In this document: piece after piece, positions 43,396-53,035 of the stretch
Numbering within the stretch: position 1 is the stretch's first letter
Layout: every line of letters starts with the position of its first letter
The notes under the pieces: generated by a model
Told to the model about the DNA's origin: nothing
What the model saw: the letters and a program-made list of their open reading frames with translations, nothing else
Databases searched by the model: none
Assembly (NCBI RefSeq): GCF_902833045.1
Contig: NZ_CADFDU010000001.1
Span: 124,001-188,000 of the forward strand
Direction of reading: 5' to 3'
From: Burkholderia sp. BCC0322
Lineage (GTDB): Bacteria; Pseudomonadota; Gammaproteobacteria; Burkholderiales; Burkholderiaceae
DNA: 64,000 nt
Translations under genes and position numbers: made by a program

Positions 43396-44247
43396 TCACT
43401 TCATACGTTGCACGGTGCCGACCGACACGAGCGTCGCGAGCACGGCGAGGACGAGCAGGACGACAGCGGCCGCGCATGCCATCCCCGACGCGCCGTAGAA
43501 CGCCTGCAGCAGCACGATCGGATAATTGCGGTAGCGAAAGCCGGCGATCAGGTTCGAGATCTGGAATTCGCCGATCGACAGCGCGGCCACCATCACGAGC
43601 CCCGAAAACAGGCTGTGCCGCAGGTTCGGCAGCACGATCGTGAAGAACTGGCGCAGCGGCGTCGCACCGAGCGTCGCCGCGCAGGCCTCGAGGCGCGCGA
43701 GCCCGAGGTGGCGCAGATCGCTGAGCAGCGTCTGCAGCAGGTACGGCAGCGTCAGCACCGCGTGGGCCGCGATCATCAGCGGCAGCGTGCCGAGCCATGG
43801 CAGCGTGTCGCCGCTGAAGATCGCGATGTAGCCGAAGCCGAGCGTCAGCGCGGGCACGGCCACCGGCATCAGCATCACGATGCGCGTCGCCATGCCGCGT
43901 CCGGCCTGCGCGCGATGATGCAGCGCATAGGCGAGCGGCACGCCGATCAGCGCGTTGAGCGCGCAGCACGCCAGCGCCACCGTCAGGCTCACGCCGAATG
44001 CGCGCGTAAAGCTGCGATTGCCGGCCAGGTCGGCGAACCAGTGCCCGGTGATACCGGTCGGTAGTAGCGTGTTCGTCCACGACTGGCCCACCGAGCCGAT
44101 CAGCAGCAGCGCGATCGGCAGCAACAGGTAGAGCCCGAATACCGCGACGAGCGCGTTCAGCACGAGACGTCCGGCGCTCGGACGCACGGGCCTGTTACGC
44201 GAAATCGGAACACCATCGGCCGGGGCCGGGGCGGTAGACGCAGGCAT
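43396..44247 (-). CDS. ABC transporter inner-membrane permease
   Basis: 283 residues with six helices after a Pro/Arg-rich start. The EAA loop is EACAATLGATPLRQFFTIVL. First gene of the operon permease-ATPase-binding protein-permease-LOG. ATG 44247 is chosen; a TTG at 44265 is possible. Divergent from the LysR gene at 44409, its likely regulator. Confidence 0.9.
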   Translation of the reverse strand: MPASTAPAPADGVPISRNRPVRPSAGRLVLNALVAVFGLYLLLPIALLLIGSVGQSWTNTLLPTGITGHWFADLAGNRSFTRAFGVSLTVALACCALNALIGVPLAYALHHRAQAGRGMATRIVMLMPVAVPALTLGFGYIAIFSGDTLPWLGTLPLMIAAHAVLTLPYLLQTLLSDLRHLGLARLEACAATLGATPLRQFFTIVLPNLRHSLFSGLVMVAALSIGEFQISNLIAGFRYRNYPIVLLQAFYGASGMACAAAVVLLVLAVLATLVSVGTVQRMK

Positions 44248-44408
44248 GGAAACACTCGCGGACAAGAGACGAAGGCGCCGCGCAACGCCCGCCGGGCGGG
44301 GCCATCACGCGTTTTACGGATGGCCGGAGTGTGCGGATCCGACATGGCATCGTCATGAAAAAAACGTACAAAGCCCGCATCGATCCGTGCGCCGAGGGAA
44401 TAGTCGCG

Positions 44409-45305
44409 ATGAAGCACCTGTATCCGAACGTGTCGGAACTGCACGCATTCACCTGTTCCGCGAAGTACCTGAATTTCTCCTACGCGGCCCGTGAACTCGG
44501 CCTGACGCCCAGCGCGGTCAGCCGGCAGATCGCGAATCTCGAGGCGCTGTTCGGCGTGAAGCTGTTCGTGCGCGAGGGGCGCAGCCTCGCGCTCACGCGC
44601 GCCGGGCAGGTGTACCACGCACGTGTCGCCGGCCCGCTGCGCGAGATCGGCAACGCGTCGATCGAACTGCTGAGCGCGCGCGAAAACGGCGACCTGCTGA
44701 CGATCGCCAGCGTGCCGACGTTTACGACCAAGTGGCTCGTCCCGCGGCTGTCGCGCTTTCTGGCCGTCGCGCCGAGCGTCACGCTGAGCTTTCGCCGCCA
44801 TCTCGCACACGGAGACATTTTTCCGTTCGGGCTCGACGCGGCGATCCGCTACGGCGACGGCGCCTGGGAAGGGGTCCGAAGCGATTACCTGGACGGGCGA
44901 ACCTTCGTGCCGGTCTGTGCCAGCGAATTCCGAGAGCGGCACGCGTTGCGCACCCCCGCCGACGCCGTCACGGCGCCGCGCCTCGTGCACGAGCAGGCCG
45001 AAATCGCATGGTCCGCGTGGGCGGAACGCCATCGCGCGACGCAGATGAACGCGCTCGCCGGGCCACGCTTCGAACAGTATTCGGTGCTGATCCAGGCCGC
45101 GCAGGCGGGCCTCGGGCTCGCGCTCGTGCCGCGCTTCCTGATCGCGGACAATCTCGCGGCCGGCACGCTCGTCGAACCGTTCGACGCGCCGGTCGAGGTC
45201 GACGCGCAGGGGCACTACCTGTGCTATGCGCCGGATCGCCTAGAAACGAGCGAAGCGTTGCGGCACTTCAGGGAATGGATGCTGGACGAATGCGCGCGGG
45301 CGTAA
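44409..45305 (+). CDS. LysR-family regulator, GcvA-like
   Basis: 298 residues from MKHLYPNVSELHAF. HTH at about 8-65 (FSYAARELGLTPSAVSRQIA), ligand domain with LTIASVPTFTTKWLVPRLSR and GLGLALVPRFLIADNL. GAGGGA precedes this ATG; 44355 is an alternative start 18 codons upstream. The gene is divergent from the ABC operon and probably regulates it. Confidence 0.9.
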   Translation: MKHLYPNVSELHAFTCSAKYLNFSYAARELGLTPSAVSRQIANLEALFGVKLFVREGRSLALTRAGQVYHARVAGPLREIGNASIELLSARENGDLLTIASVPTFTTKWLVPRLSRFLAVAPSVTLSFRRHLAHGDIFPFGLDAAIRYGDGAWEGVRSDYLDGRTFVPVCASEFRERHALRTPADAVTAPRLVHEQAEIAWSAWAERHRATQMNALAGPRFEQYSVLIQAAQAGLGLALVPRFLIADNLAAGTLVEPFDAPVEVDAQGHYLCYAPDRLETSEALRHFREWMLDECARA

Positions 45306-45396
45306 GCCGGCCCGCATTCGTCATCCGACGGGACGCGCACCGCCGCACGCCCCGCGTTGCCGGACATCGCCGGGCGGCGGCGTCCGGCAGCCGCCG

Positions 45397-47070
45397 TCAA
45401 CGGCGGATGCCGAGCCCCGGCAGCACCTCCGTGCCCTCGGCCACCACCGCATGCAGCAGGCGCGGGTTCGCACCGAGCAGCCCGAGGATCGTCGGCGCGA
45501 CCTGCTTCGTGCCGACCGTGTCGGTCACCGTGCGTGCGCGATGCAGGCCCGGATACGACACGAGCAGGCCAAGGTGGCTGTCGTCCGGTGCGTTGCCGCC
45601 GTGCTCCTCGTCCTTCTTCGTGCTCGACGTGTAGATCACGCCCGGATTCGGCTGGACGATGATGTCCGGCGTGCGGCCGTTGGCCGGATCGCCGAAGCGC
45701 TCGGCAAGCGCCGCGCCGTACAGGATGTCGGCCTGCGAGCCATCCGCGCAGATCCCCGGCGCATTGCAGCCCAGGTTCGCCTTCAGCGTCTGCACCACGG
45801 CCGTGCGCTGGTTGCGGTCGCGCAGCCAGATCAGGCCGACGTCGTCGGTCTGCACGAAGCCCGTGTCGACCAGGCCTGAGCCATCGTTCAGGTTGCCCGT
45901 CTTCGTGTTGTTCTGGCCGAAGTTGCCGTTCGGGTCGAGGTAGTTGTTCGTTTCGAGCAGCTTCGTCAGCGTGTCGCCGTTCTTCACGAGCTTCGTGCGA
46001 TCGGTCGGCGACTGGCCGTGCTTCGCCGTGACGATCACGGCCGTCGACGAATACAGGTTCGCCTGCTTCAGCGCCGCGACGATATGGCCGATCGAATTGT
46101 CGACGTACGTGATCGCGTTCGCGACCTGCCCGTTCGGCGTGAAGTTCGCGTCGAGATAGCCGCCGCCCGTCGCGACCGTCGCCTTCTGCGCGACGCTCAG
46201 CGTCTGGAAATTGGCGCCGAACAGCGTCGGCACCGGTGCGCGCTTCGTGCCCGTCGAGTCGCGGCCGTTGATCTGGTTGATCAGCGCCTGCACGTGCAGG
46301 TTGTCGAAGCGCGCGGTGTGCGAGTAGACATCCGTGTAGTTCGTGCCCGTGGCCGGGTCGATCGAGTTGATCTCGGTGCGCATCAGATCGTCGACGCCGG
46401 TGCCCGACGGCCCGTTCAGCCAGTCGTAGCCCCATGCGTGCTTGTCGGCCCACGCGGTGGTCGCGTTCGGGATGCCCGCCTTCACGGCCTCGAACACCGT
46501 GTTGGTCTTCACGTAGTTGTGCGGATAGACCGGCACGCACTTGCCGTTGATCTTCGCGTTCGGGATCGCCTGCGGGTTGAACGCGCCGCCGCCGTCCAGG
46601 TGGACGAGCGCGCCGCCGTTCTGGGCATCGATGCCGGTCGTCTCGTCGAACACGACGTTCCAGCCCTGCTTGCCCGAGCAGCTCGTGTCGCCCGGCGCGT
46701 ACAGGTTGCGGTCATACGACACGTCGTAGAACAGGCCGGCCGTCTTCGGCGAGCCGCCCGTCACGAGCGCGGCGAGGCCGGGGAACGAATCCGACAGGCC
46801 AGGCGTATAGGCATTCGTGTACGTCACGCCGCTCTTCGCGAGCACCGCGATGTTCGGGCACGTGTTCGCGCCGATGCAGCGCGCCAGATCCTGCTCGTGC
46901 AGGCCGTCGACGCTGATCAGCAGCACGTGCTTCACGACGCGGCTCGCGTGGTCGCGGTCCTCGCGCTGACCGTCGCCGTCCTGCTGCGCCGCGTGCGCAC
47001 CCGCGCCGGCAAGCGCCAGCGCGCCCGCCACCACCGCCACCAACCTCCGCTGCTTACCAAGGAAAGACAT
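45397..47070 (-). CDS. Secreted alkaline-phosphatase-superfamily phosphodiesterase
   Basis: 557 residues from MSFLGKQ. A signal peptide ends near AHA-AQ (about 28). The catalytic domain starts KHVLLISVDGLHEQDLARC, where VDG carries a metal-binding Asp. SDSFPGLAALVTGGSPKTAG follows, with the nucleophile at Ser/Thr after SFPG, and later AVIVTAKHGQSPTD and DSHLGLL supply His/Asp ligands. The family (PF01663) includes nucleotide pyrophosphatases and phosphodiesterases; substrate unknown. Periplasmic or extracellular. Convergent with the LysR gene. Confidence 0.88.
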   Translation of the reverse strand: MSFLGKQRRLVAVVAGALALAGAGAHAAQQDGDGQREDRDHASRVVKHVLLISVDGLHEQDLARCIGANTCPNIAVLAKSGVTYTNAYTPGLSDSFPGLAALVTGGSPKTAGLFYDVSYDRNLYAPGDTSCSGKQGWNVVFDETTGIDAQNGGALVHLDGGGAFNPQAIPNAKINGKCVPVYPHNYVKTNTVFEAVKAGIPNATTAWADKHAWGYDWLNGPSGTGVDDLMRTEINSIDPATGTNYTDVYSHTARFDNLHVQALINQINGRDSTGTKRAPVPTLFGANFQTLSVAQKATVATGGGYLDANFTPNGQVANAITYVDNSIGHIVAALKQANLYSSTAVIVTAKHGQSPTDRTKLVKNGDTLTKLLETNNYLDPNGNFGQNNTKTGNLNDGSGLVDTGFVQTDDVGLIWLRDRNQRTAVVQTLKANLGCNAPGICADGSQADILYGAALAERFGDPANGRTPDIIVQPNPGVIYTSSTKKDEEHGGNAPDDSHLGLLVSYPGLHRARTVTDTVGTKQVAPTILGLLGANPRLLHAVVAEGTEVLPGLGIRR

Positions 47071-47386
47071 GATCACCCCACCTCATCGATTGACGTTGAA
47101 CTGCGTGACTTGCCGTCAGGCGCGCAAAATATCGCCCGATCGTGCGGCGGTCGCATGAAGCGGGGCTTTCTGTTTTCTATCAAACGTAACCAATCGCAAG
47201 TGACACGAAGCGGTCGCAAAGCAAGGTGACCTGGCGCACGCTGCAATGTGCGCGTTTGCCTGCCTGCACCGCGCGGAGGCATCGGCCAAACCTGACGCGG
47301 CGTCACTTGCCGCATGATTTTTTTTCCGGCTTGGCGCGCGACTATTGGCGTGTGATAAAGGGTTTTCCCTGACCCGGAGCACGAGT
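47071..47386. other. Divergent promoter region
   Basis: 316 bases between the phosphodiesterase and the 74-residue protein gene. It is AT-richer near 47155-47215 and 47310-47365. The motif AGGGTTTTCCCT is at 47359-47370, 16 bases before the plus-strand ATG; the same 12-mer appears twice at 57794-57835. Confidence 0.55.
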
Positions 47387-47611
47387 ATGTCGACCCTGGA
47401 AGCCCTCCGGTTCGTGCTGGACGATGCACGCACCCCCGAAATCATTCGCCACCACGTCGTCGACGCGTTGCAGTACGCGTTGCGCAACTACGGACAGGTG
47501 TTCACGGCGAAGGAAGTCGAATGGCTGGCGCAGTGGGACGACGCGCGTCTGCCGCTGGCCGCGAAGAAGGAGCTGGGCAAGCGCGAGGAACCGGCGATCG
47601 CCGCGCGCTGA
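47387..47611 (+). CDS. Small conserved-looking protein of unknown function
   Basis: 74 residues, helical and charged: STLEALRFVLDDARTPEIIR, then HHVVDALQYALRNYGQVF and KEVEWLAQWDDARLPLAAKK. No signal peptide or membrane segment, so cytosolic. I do not recognise the family. CGGAG precedes the ATG. A palindromic-armed 12-mer (AGGGTTTTCCCT) stands just upstream. Confidence 0.7.
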   Translation: MSTLEALRFVLDDARTPEIIRHHVVDALQYALRNYGQVFTAKEVEWLAQWDDARLPLAAKKELGKREEPAIAAR

Positions 47612-47667
47612 AGGAAGCACGCCGCCGCGCCCGAACGGATGGCCGGACGCGGCGGCGGATGGCCTGC

Positions 47668-50600
47668 TTACTGCAGGCCGAAGTCGACGCGGGTGGTCGC
47701 GCCCTTGTCCTCGATGCCCTTCGCATCGAGCTTCGGCGCGACGACGAACACGCGGCTCGAATCGATCTTCCCGTCGAGGTACTGGCGCACGGCCTGTGCG
47801 CGCTGCTGCGCGAGCGCACGCAGCGCGTTGTCGTCGGCCGGCGCATGTTCGGCGAGCGCCTGCTTCATGTCGGCGTCGGGCAGCGTCTTCTGCAGGCCGA
47901 TCAGGTTGCGCGGCTTCTTGAAGTCGGCGGCCTTGTACGCGCGCGTCAGGTACTTGCTGTACTCGGCCGGCTCGACCTTCACCGACATCGGGTCGATACT
48001 CTCGCCCTGCCCGACCACGTCCTTCAGCTTCTGCTGGCGCACCAGCCGCTCGACGTATGCTTCGCCGAGCCCGGACGTGTCCTTCGCCGGATCGACGCGG
48101 CCGATCAGGTCGAGGCGGATCGACGGCTTCTCGGTCAGCATCTTCACGACCGTGTCGAGCTTCTTCTGCTGCGCGTCGTCGAGCCGGTACGAGCCCGGCG
48201 CGAATTCGACGTAGCCGAGATCCTCGCCGCCGCTGCCGAACGCATGCGCAAGCAGCGAGAACGGCGACGTGACGGCCTTCGCGATCAGGTTCAGCACCGC
48301 GCGCCAGATCAGCCCGCCGACGCTGAACTCCGGATTCGACAGCGAGCCGGACACCGGCAGGTTCACGTCGATCTGGCCGCGCGTGTTCTTCAGCAGCGAG
48401 ATCGCGAGCTTCACCGGCAGCTTGGTCGCCGTGTCGTTCTCCACGTGGTCGCCGAACGTGAGCTGGTCGATGAAGATGTGGTTGTTCGCCTTCAGCTGGT
48501 CGTTCTCGAGCGCGTAATGCAGGTCGACGTTGAGCTTGCCCTTCGTGATCGGATAGCCCGCGTACTTCGCGGAATACGGCGTCAGGTTGGTCAGCTCGAT
48601 GTCGTGCGCGGTCGCGGTGAGGTCGAGCGCCGGCTTCTCGATCAGCGGATTCACCGAACCCTTGATCGAGATCGGCCCGTTGCCCGCGAGGTTCGCGGCG
48701 ACGTCGACCGGCGCGGACGTCGTCGAATCCGTGCCGAACGCGCCGACCGTGCCCTTGATCGCGACGAGGTTCGCCGTGTAGTTCGGCTTGATGAAGTTGT
48801 CGGTGTACGTGACGCGGCCGTTCTGCAGCAGCAGCTCGCCGAAATGCATCCGCACCGGGTTCTGCGGCGGCTGCGCGGCCTTCACGACCACCGTCGCCGA
48901 CGCGGCGGCCGGCGCGGACGCCTGCTGCGCGGCCGCCGGCGCAGGTGCGGCCTGCGGCGACAGCGGCACCGGCTCGCCCTTGCTCGCGTCTCGCGTGAGC
49001 GATTGCGCGGGGCCCGACTCCTTCGCGACCACGTCCTTCAGGTTCAGGCGCCCTTGCGCGTCGAGCAGCACGCGGCCGTAGAAGTTCGAGAACGTCACGC
49101 GCGCGGCGTCGACGTCGGTGCCCTTCTCGTCATAGTTCGCCTTCAGGTTCGTCAGCGCGAGCGAGCGCCAGCCCGCGAACGGGTCGGAGGTTGCCTTGTC
49201 GAGCATCCGCACGTCGACGAGCGCGACGTCGCCGCGATAAGTCGCGCGCGGCGCGTCCTTCACCTGCGCGAACGTCAGGTTGCCCTGTGCGTTGAGCAGC
49301 GCGCTGGCGATCGTCGCGTTCAGTGCGCTGCCGAAGTACGGCTCGAATGCGGCCGCGTCGAGGCGGTTGCCGTTGATCTTCAGGCCGAGCTTCAGCGGCT
49401 GCGCGGTCACGTCGCCCGTCACGTTCAGCGAACCCTTGCGGTTCAGCGTCGCCTTCAGCTGCACGGGCAGCGGCTTGGTCAGGTCGTCGCTGATCTTCTG
49501 CACCGACAGGTCCAGCGGCTTGAACGCCAGCTTCACCGGGCGCGGCGTCGACAGGTCGGTGAAGTTCGCGGACGCATCCTTCACGTTCAGCGCGTCGATC
49601 CGGTAATGCCACGACGGCGCGGCGGCCGCGGCCTTGCGTGCGACCGTGCGCTTCGGCACCGACGCCTGCGCGGGTTCGGCCAGCGCCGCGAGGTCGATCT
49701 TGCCGTCCTTCAGGCGCTGCACGTCGAGCGCAAGCCCGCTGGCGTCGACGCTCGCGATCTCCGCGGTGCGCGTGGCCACGTCGATCTTCGCGATCTTCGC
49801 GCTCGCGTCGGGCAGCACGATCGCGGGCGCCTTCGCGTCGGGCGTCGCGATCTTCAGCGACTTCAGGCTGACCGTGCTGTCGGCGACCTGCGCGGCGAGC
49901 GGCGTCTTGCCCCAGTCGGCCTTCGCGTTGACGGTCGCGCCGAGCGTGCCGTCGAGCACACGCGCACGGGTCGCTTCGCCGAGGTACGGCTGCAGCGCCG
50001 GCAGCGCGAGCGCGGCGACCGTCAGCTTGCTCTCCACCTGCTTTTCCGCGAGATTGAACGCGCCTTCGGCCGTCACGTCTCCGCCGCGCGACAGCGACGT
50101 CGACAGCGTGTATTTCGCGGGCGTCTTGCCCTGCATCGAGAAGCCGTCGAGCGTCGCGGCGAGCTTCGTGAGCGACAGCGCGGTGGGCGTCGCCGGCACG
50201 CGGTCGTCCACGTTGACCGTGCCGCCGTCGATCGCGAAGTGACGGATCGTCAGGTCGAGCGGCGGCGCCTCCTTCGCGACGGCTTCGGCCTTGGCGCCGC
50301 TGGCGGCCGTTTCGGCGGCGGCGGAAGCGCCCGCGGCGCCCGACGCCGCCGTCTTGCCTTCGGCAGCCTTCGGTGCGGCTGCCGGCTGCGCGGCGAGCTT
50401 CTCGACGTTCAGCACGCCCTGCTTGTCGCGCGACAGGTCGACCACCGGCTGGTCGATCCGGATCTCGTCGAAGTGCAGCGCGTTGCGCAGCGGCTCGAGG
50501 CTGGCCGCCGCGACGTGCACGCCGCGCGCGGCGAACAGCGGCGCGGATGCGTGGTCGGTCACCTTCGCGTCGTTCAGGTCGACGGTGCCCGATACGCGCA

Positions 50601-51450
50601 GCGCGGGCGTCTCGCCGCTCATCACGAAATCGATCTTGAGGTCGCTGCTGAGCAGGCCGCTCGTCACGGCCACCGGCAGCTTCGCCGGCACGTACGAGAT
50701 CAGCTTCGGCACGTCGAGGCCGTCGAATTTCAGCGCGATCTCCGATTCGCGCGACTGCGCGAACGGCTTGGTCTTGCCGTCGATCGCGATCGGGCTGCCG
50801 TCGAAGCGCGCCCGCAGCTTCGGCTCGACGAAGATGTCGGTCTTCGATGCCAGCGTCGCGATGTACGGAATGCCGAGCGTCCAGTTGTCGACGACGTGCT
50901 TTTCGTTCAGCAGGCGGTCGTCGAAATCGATCCGGCCGTTGTTGACCTGGATGTTCGATACCGAGAACTGCGTCGGCTTGCTTTCGGGCTTGGGCGACGG
51001 CGTCGAGAACTTCTCGATCAGGTCGGTGAAGTTGAAGCGCTGCGCGTCGTAGCGGACGATATGAAAGCGCGGCGAGTCGAGGCGGACTTCATTGACGATC
51101 GGCGCGCCGCGCAACAGCGACGACCACGACGGCCGCACGACGAGCTTCGCGATGTCGATGAAGTCGCCCTGCCCGCTCTTGTCGCCGAGATGGATGCCGT
51201 CGGCTTCGAGGTTCAGCGTGTACGGGTTCAGCGCGATGCGCTGGATCGTGGCGGGCCGGTCGAGCTGCTTGCTCAACTGCTGCTCGGCGATATGGCGGAT
51301 CAGCGGCGGCGCCGCGAAGAACCCGAGCAGTCCGAATAAAACGAGGAAGATCAGCAGGCCGATGCCGATGCGCCGGGTCCGGCGCGAGCGTGCAACGCCA
51401 CCGAGGGCATGGAGGGTCGATGATACGGTTTCTTTGTCTGCGCTTGCCAT
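47668..51450 (-). CDS. Giant AsmA-like DUF748 envelope protein
   Basis: 1260 residues. One N-terminal membrane anchor (about 28-49) precedes a long beta-rich periplasmic part with DUF748/AsmA repeats (AEQQLSKQLDRPATIQRIAL, NPYTLNLEADGIHLGDKSG, YPITKGKLNVDLHYALENDQ), and the C-terminus has an OmpA-like fold region (IRLDLIGRVDPAKDTSGLGE). Such proteins are related to the TamB/YhdP family that bridges inner and outer membrane for lipid transfer; a role for this one is inference. ATG 51450 is preferred over one 14 codons upstream. Confidence 0.88.
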   Translation of the reverse strand: MASADKETVSSTLHALGGVARSRRTRRIGIGLLIFLVLFGLLGFFAAPPLIRHIAEQQLSKQLDRPATIQRIALNPYTLNLEADGIHLGDKSGQGDFIDIAKLVVRPSWSSLLRGAPIVNEVRLDSPRFHIVRYDAQRFNFTDLIEKFSTPSPKPESKPTQFSVSNIQVNNGRIDFDDRLLNEKHVVDNWTLGIPYIATLASKTDIFVEPKLRARFDGSPIAIDGKTKPFAQSRESEIALKFDGLDVPKLISYVPAKLPVAVTSGLLSSDLKIDFVMSGETPALRVSGTVDLNDAKVTDHASAPLFAARGVHVAAASLEPLRNALHFDEIRIDQPVVDLSRDKQGVLNVEKLAAQPAAAPKAAEGKTAASGAAGASAAAETAASGAKAEAVAKEAPPLDLTIRHFAIDGGTVNVDDRVPATPTALSLTKLAATLDGFSMQGKTPAKYTLSTSLSRGGDVTAEGAFNLAEKQVESKLTVAALALPALQPYLGEATRARVLDGTLGATVNAKADWGKTPLAAQVADSTVSLKSLKIATPDAKAPAIVLPDASAKIAKIDVATRTAEIASVDASGLALDVQRLKDGKIDLAALAEPAQASVPKRTVARKAAAAAPSWHYRIDALNVKDASANFTDLSTPRPVKLAFKPLDLSVQKISDDLTKPLPVQLKATLNRKGSLNVTGDVTAQPLKLGLKINGNRLDAAAFEPYFGSALNATIASALLNAQGNLTFAQVKDAPRATYRGDVALVDVRMLDKATSDPFAGWRSLALTNLKANYDEKGTDVDAARVTFSNFYGRVLLDAQGRLNLKDVVAKESGPAQSLTRDASKGEPVPLSPQAAPAPAAAQQASAPAAASATVVVKAAQPPQNPVRMHFGELLLQNGRVTYTDNFIKPNYTANLVAIKGTVGAFGTDSTTSAPVDVAANLAGNGPISIKGSVNPLIEKPALDLTATAHDIELTNLTPYSAKYAGYPITKGKLNVDLHYALENDQLKANNHIFIDQLTFGDHVENDTATKLPVKLAISLLKNTRGQIDVNLPVSGSLSNPEFSVGGLIWRAVLNLIAKAVTSPFSLLAHAFGSGGEDLGYVEFAPGSYRLDDAQQKKLDTVVKMLTEKPSIRLDLIGRVDPAKDTSGLGEAYVERLVRQQKLKDVVGQGESIDPMSVKVEPAEYSKYLTRAYKAADFKKPRNLIGLQKTLPDADMKQALAEHAPADDNALRALAQQRAQAVRQYLDGKIDSSRVFVVAPKLDAKGIEDKGATTRVDFGLQ

Positions 51451-51598
51451 GCTTGAATGTCTCGGGATGGGATGCCGGGCCGCACCGGACAACCGGGCAG
51501 CCGCGCACGCTATGCCGAAAGTATAGGCTCAGGAGGTGACGGTACGGGGTTCGGGCGCCGTCGCGCCCGCCGGTCGGACAACGCCGCCGGTCGTCCGT

Positions 51599-53035
51599 TC
51601 ATTTCCGGACGATGACCGGCGGCATCCACGATCCGTCGCTCGCCTGCGGCTTCGGCGCGTACAGGCGCAATGCGAGTGCGAAATCGGTGCGCGGCGCCGG
51701 CAACCAGTTGGCCGCATGCGTGCCGCCCGGCGACGCCGACACGACGATGTCGATCGAGCCGTCGCGGTTGCGGCGCAGGCGGTCGCGATCGCCGAGCGAG
51801 CGGCGCGCCGACCCGACGTCGGGCAGCGCGCCGTTCGTCGTGTAGGGCGTCAGCGTCCAGAACGCGTGCACCGGCGGCAGCGCGCCCGGCGCGAAATGCA
51901 GCACGTAGCGGTTCGCACCGTTCAGCGCATGGCCGTCGCTGTCGACGCGGACGACCGCGAGCGTTTCGTCGTCGCGCGTCGCGGTGCCGAACTGCGTGTA
52001 GGCCGCGTACGCGCGCAGCGTGTAGTCCTGACCGTACTTGCCGGCCGTATCGCCGATCCAGCTCCAGCCGTTGGCGTTCAGCAGGTTCGACGGCGGGGTC
52101 GCGAGCCGCGCGCGCGCCTCGGCGACGCCGGCCGTCGCGGCCGCGAGGCGGTCACCCGTCCACAGCACCGGGTAGCCGGCCGACACGCCGATGTCGCCGA
52201 GCAGTTCCAGCGCGTGCGCGTCGTCGCCCGGTGCCGGGTTGTCCTGCAGCGCCTGCGCGAAGCGCGCGAAGAACGCCTTCGGATCGAGCGCCGCCACCTG
52301 CTCGGCCGGCGTGCCGCCGCCCACCGCTTCGGACGGCGCGCTGCCCGCATGGACCGCGACCGACGCGCCGCGCGCCGCGCCTGTGTAGACAGACAGCGGC
52401 ACCACGCGGATCGCACGCTGCAGTTTCTTCGCGTTCGTCAGGTCGCGCCCGCCGCTCGTCTGCAGCCGGACTTCGAGCCACGCGTTGGCCGACGGGACGT
52501 CGATCCGGACCGCGCCCTTCGGCAGCGTGCCCTGCCAGTCCTTCGCGGCGAAGGCAATCGTTTGCGATCGCGCGCCGCCGCGCGCCCCGCGTCCGGCCAC
52601 GCTCGACGACGACCACAGCACGTTCGTCCACATGTCGAGTGCGCGCGCATCCCAGTAACGGCCGCGGGTGTCGGGCAACGTGACGATCACGGGTTCGGTA
52701 GCGACGTCGAGCCAGCCGGTCGAGTCGAGCGTATCGACGCCCGGCAGCGGCGGATTGACTGCGCCGACAGGCGGCAGCGCCTGCGCGTGGCGCAGCGTGT
52801 TGAGCGGCGCCTGCCCCGGTTGCGCACCGTCGCCGCCCGTCGCCGCTTCCTTCGCGACGTCCATCAGCACGAGCGGATACGCGTAGACGTAGGAGTCGGC
52901 GACTTCCGCGCGCATCCAGCCGGTTTTCCGCTGGATCGCATCCGGTTGCGACGCGCACCCTGCTAGCAACGCCGCCATGGCCAGCGACGCGCACACGCGC
53001 CGCAGAGAAACTGATTCCTGCTGGTTTTCAATCAT
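51599..53035 (-). CDS. DUF1254/DUF1214 lipoprotein
   Basis: 478 residues. The lipobox LLAGC puts the lipidated Cys at about 27. The DUF1254 part starts VADSYVYAYPLVLMDVAKEA and includes WLDVATEPVIVTLPDTRGRY; the C-terminal DUF1214 part has FWTLTPYTTNGALP. The family is common in proteobacteria and of unknown function; an outer-membrane or periplasmic location is implied by the lipobox. Confidence 0.9.
   Translation of the reverse strand: MIENQQESVSLRRVCASLAMAALLAGCASQPDAIQRKTGWMRAEVADSYVYAYPLVLMDVAKEAATGGDGAQPGQAPLNTLRHAQALPPVGAVNPPLPGVDTLDSTGWLDVATEPVIVTLPDTRGRYWDARALDMWTNVLWSSSSVAGRGARGGARSQTIAFAAKDWQGTLPKGAVRIDVPSANAWLEVRLQTSGGRDLTNAKKLQRAIRVVPLSVYTGAARGASVAVHAGSAPSEAVGGGTPAEQVAALDPKAFFARFAQALQDNPAPGDDAHALELLGDIGVSAGYPVLWTGDRLAAATAGVAEARARLATPPSNLLNANGWSWIGDTAGKYGQDYTLRAYAAYTQFGTATRDDETLAVVRVDSDGHALNGANRYVLHFAPGALPPVHAFWTLTPYTTNGALPDVGSARRSLGDRDRLRRNRDGSIDIVVSASPGGTHAANWLPAPRTDFALALRLYAPKPQASDGSWMPPVIVRK

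Noticed and set aside
47521-51339. A plus-strand open frame of over 1200 codons opposite the DUF748 gene
   Set aside because: It is Arg/Val/Leu/His-rich with no domain; the minus strand encodes a clear AsmA-like protein. GC-rich codon bias opens the opposite frame.
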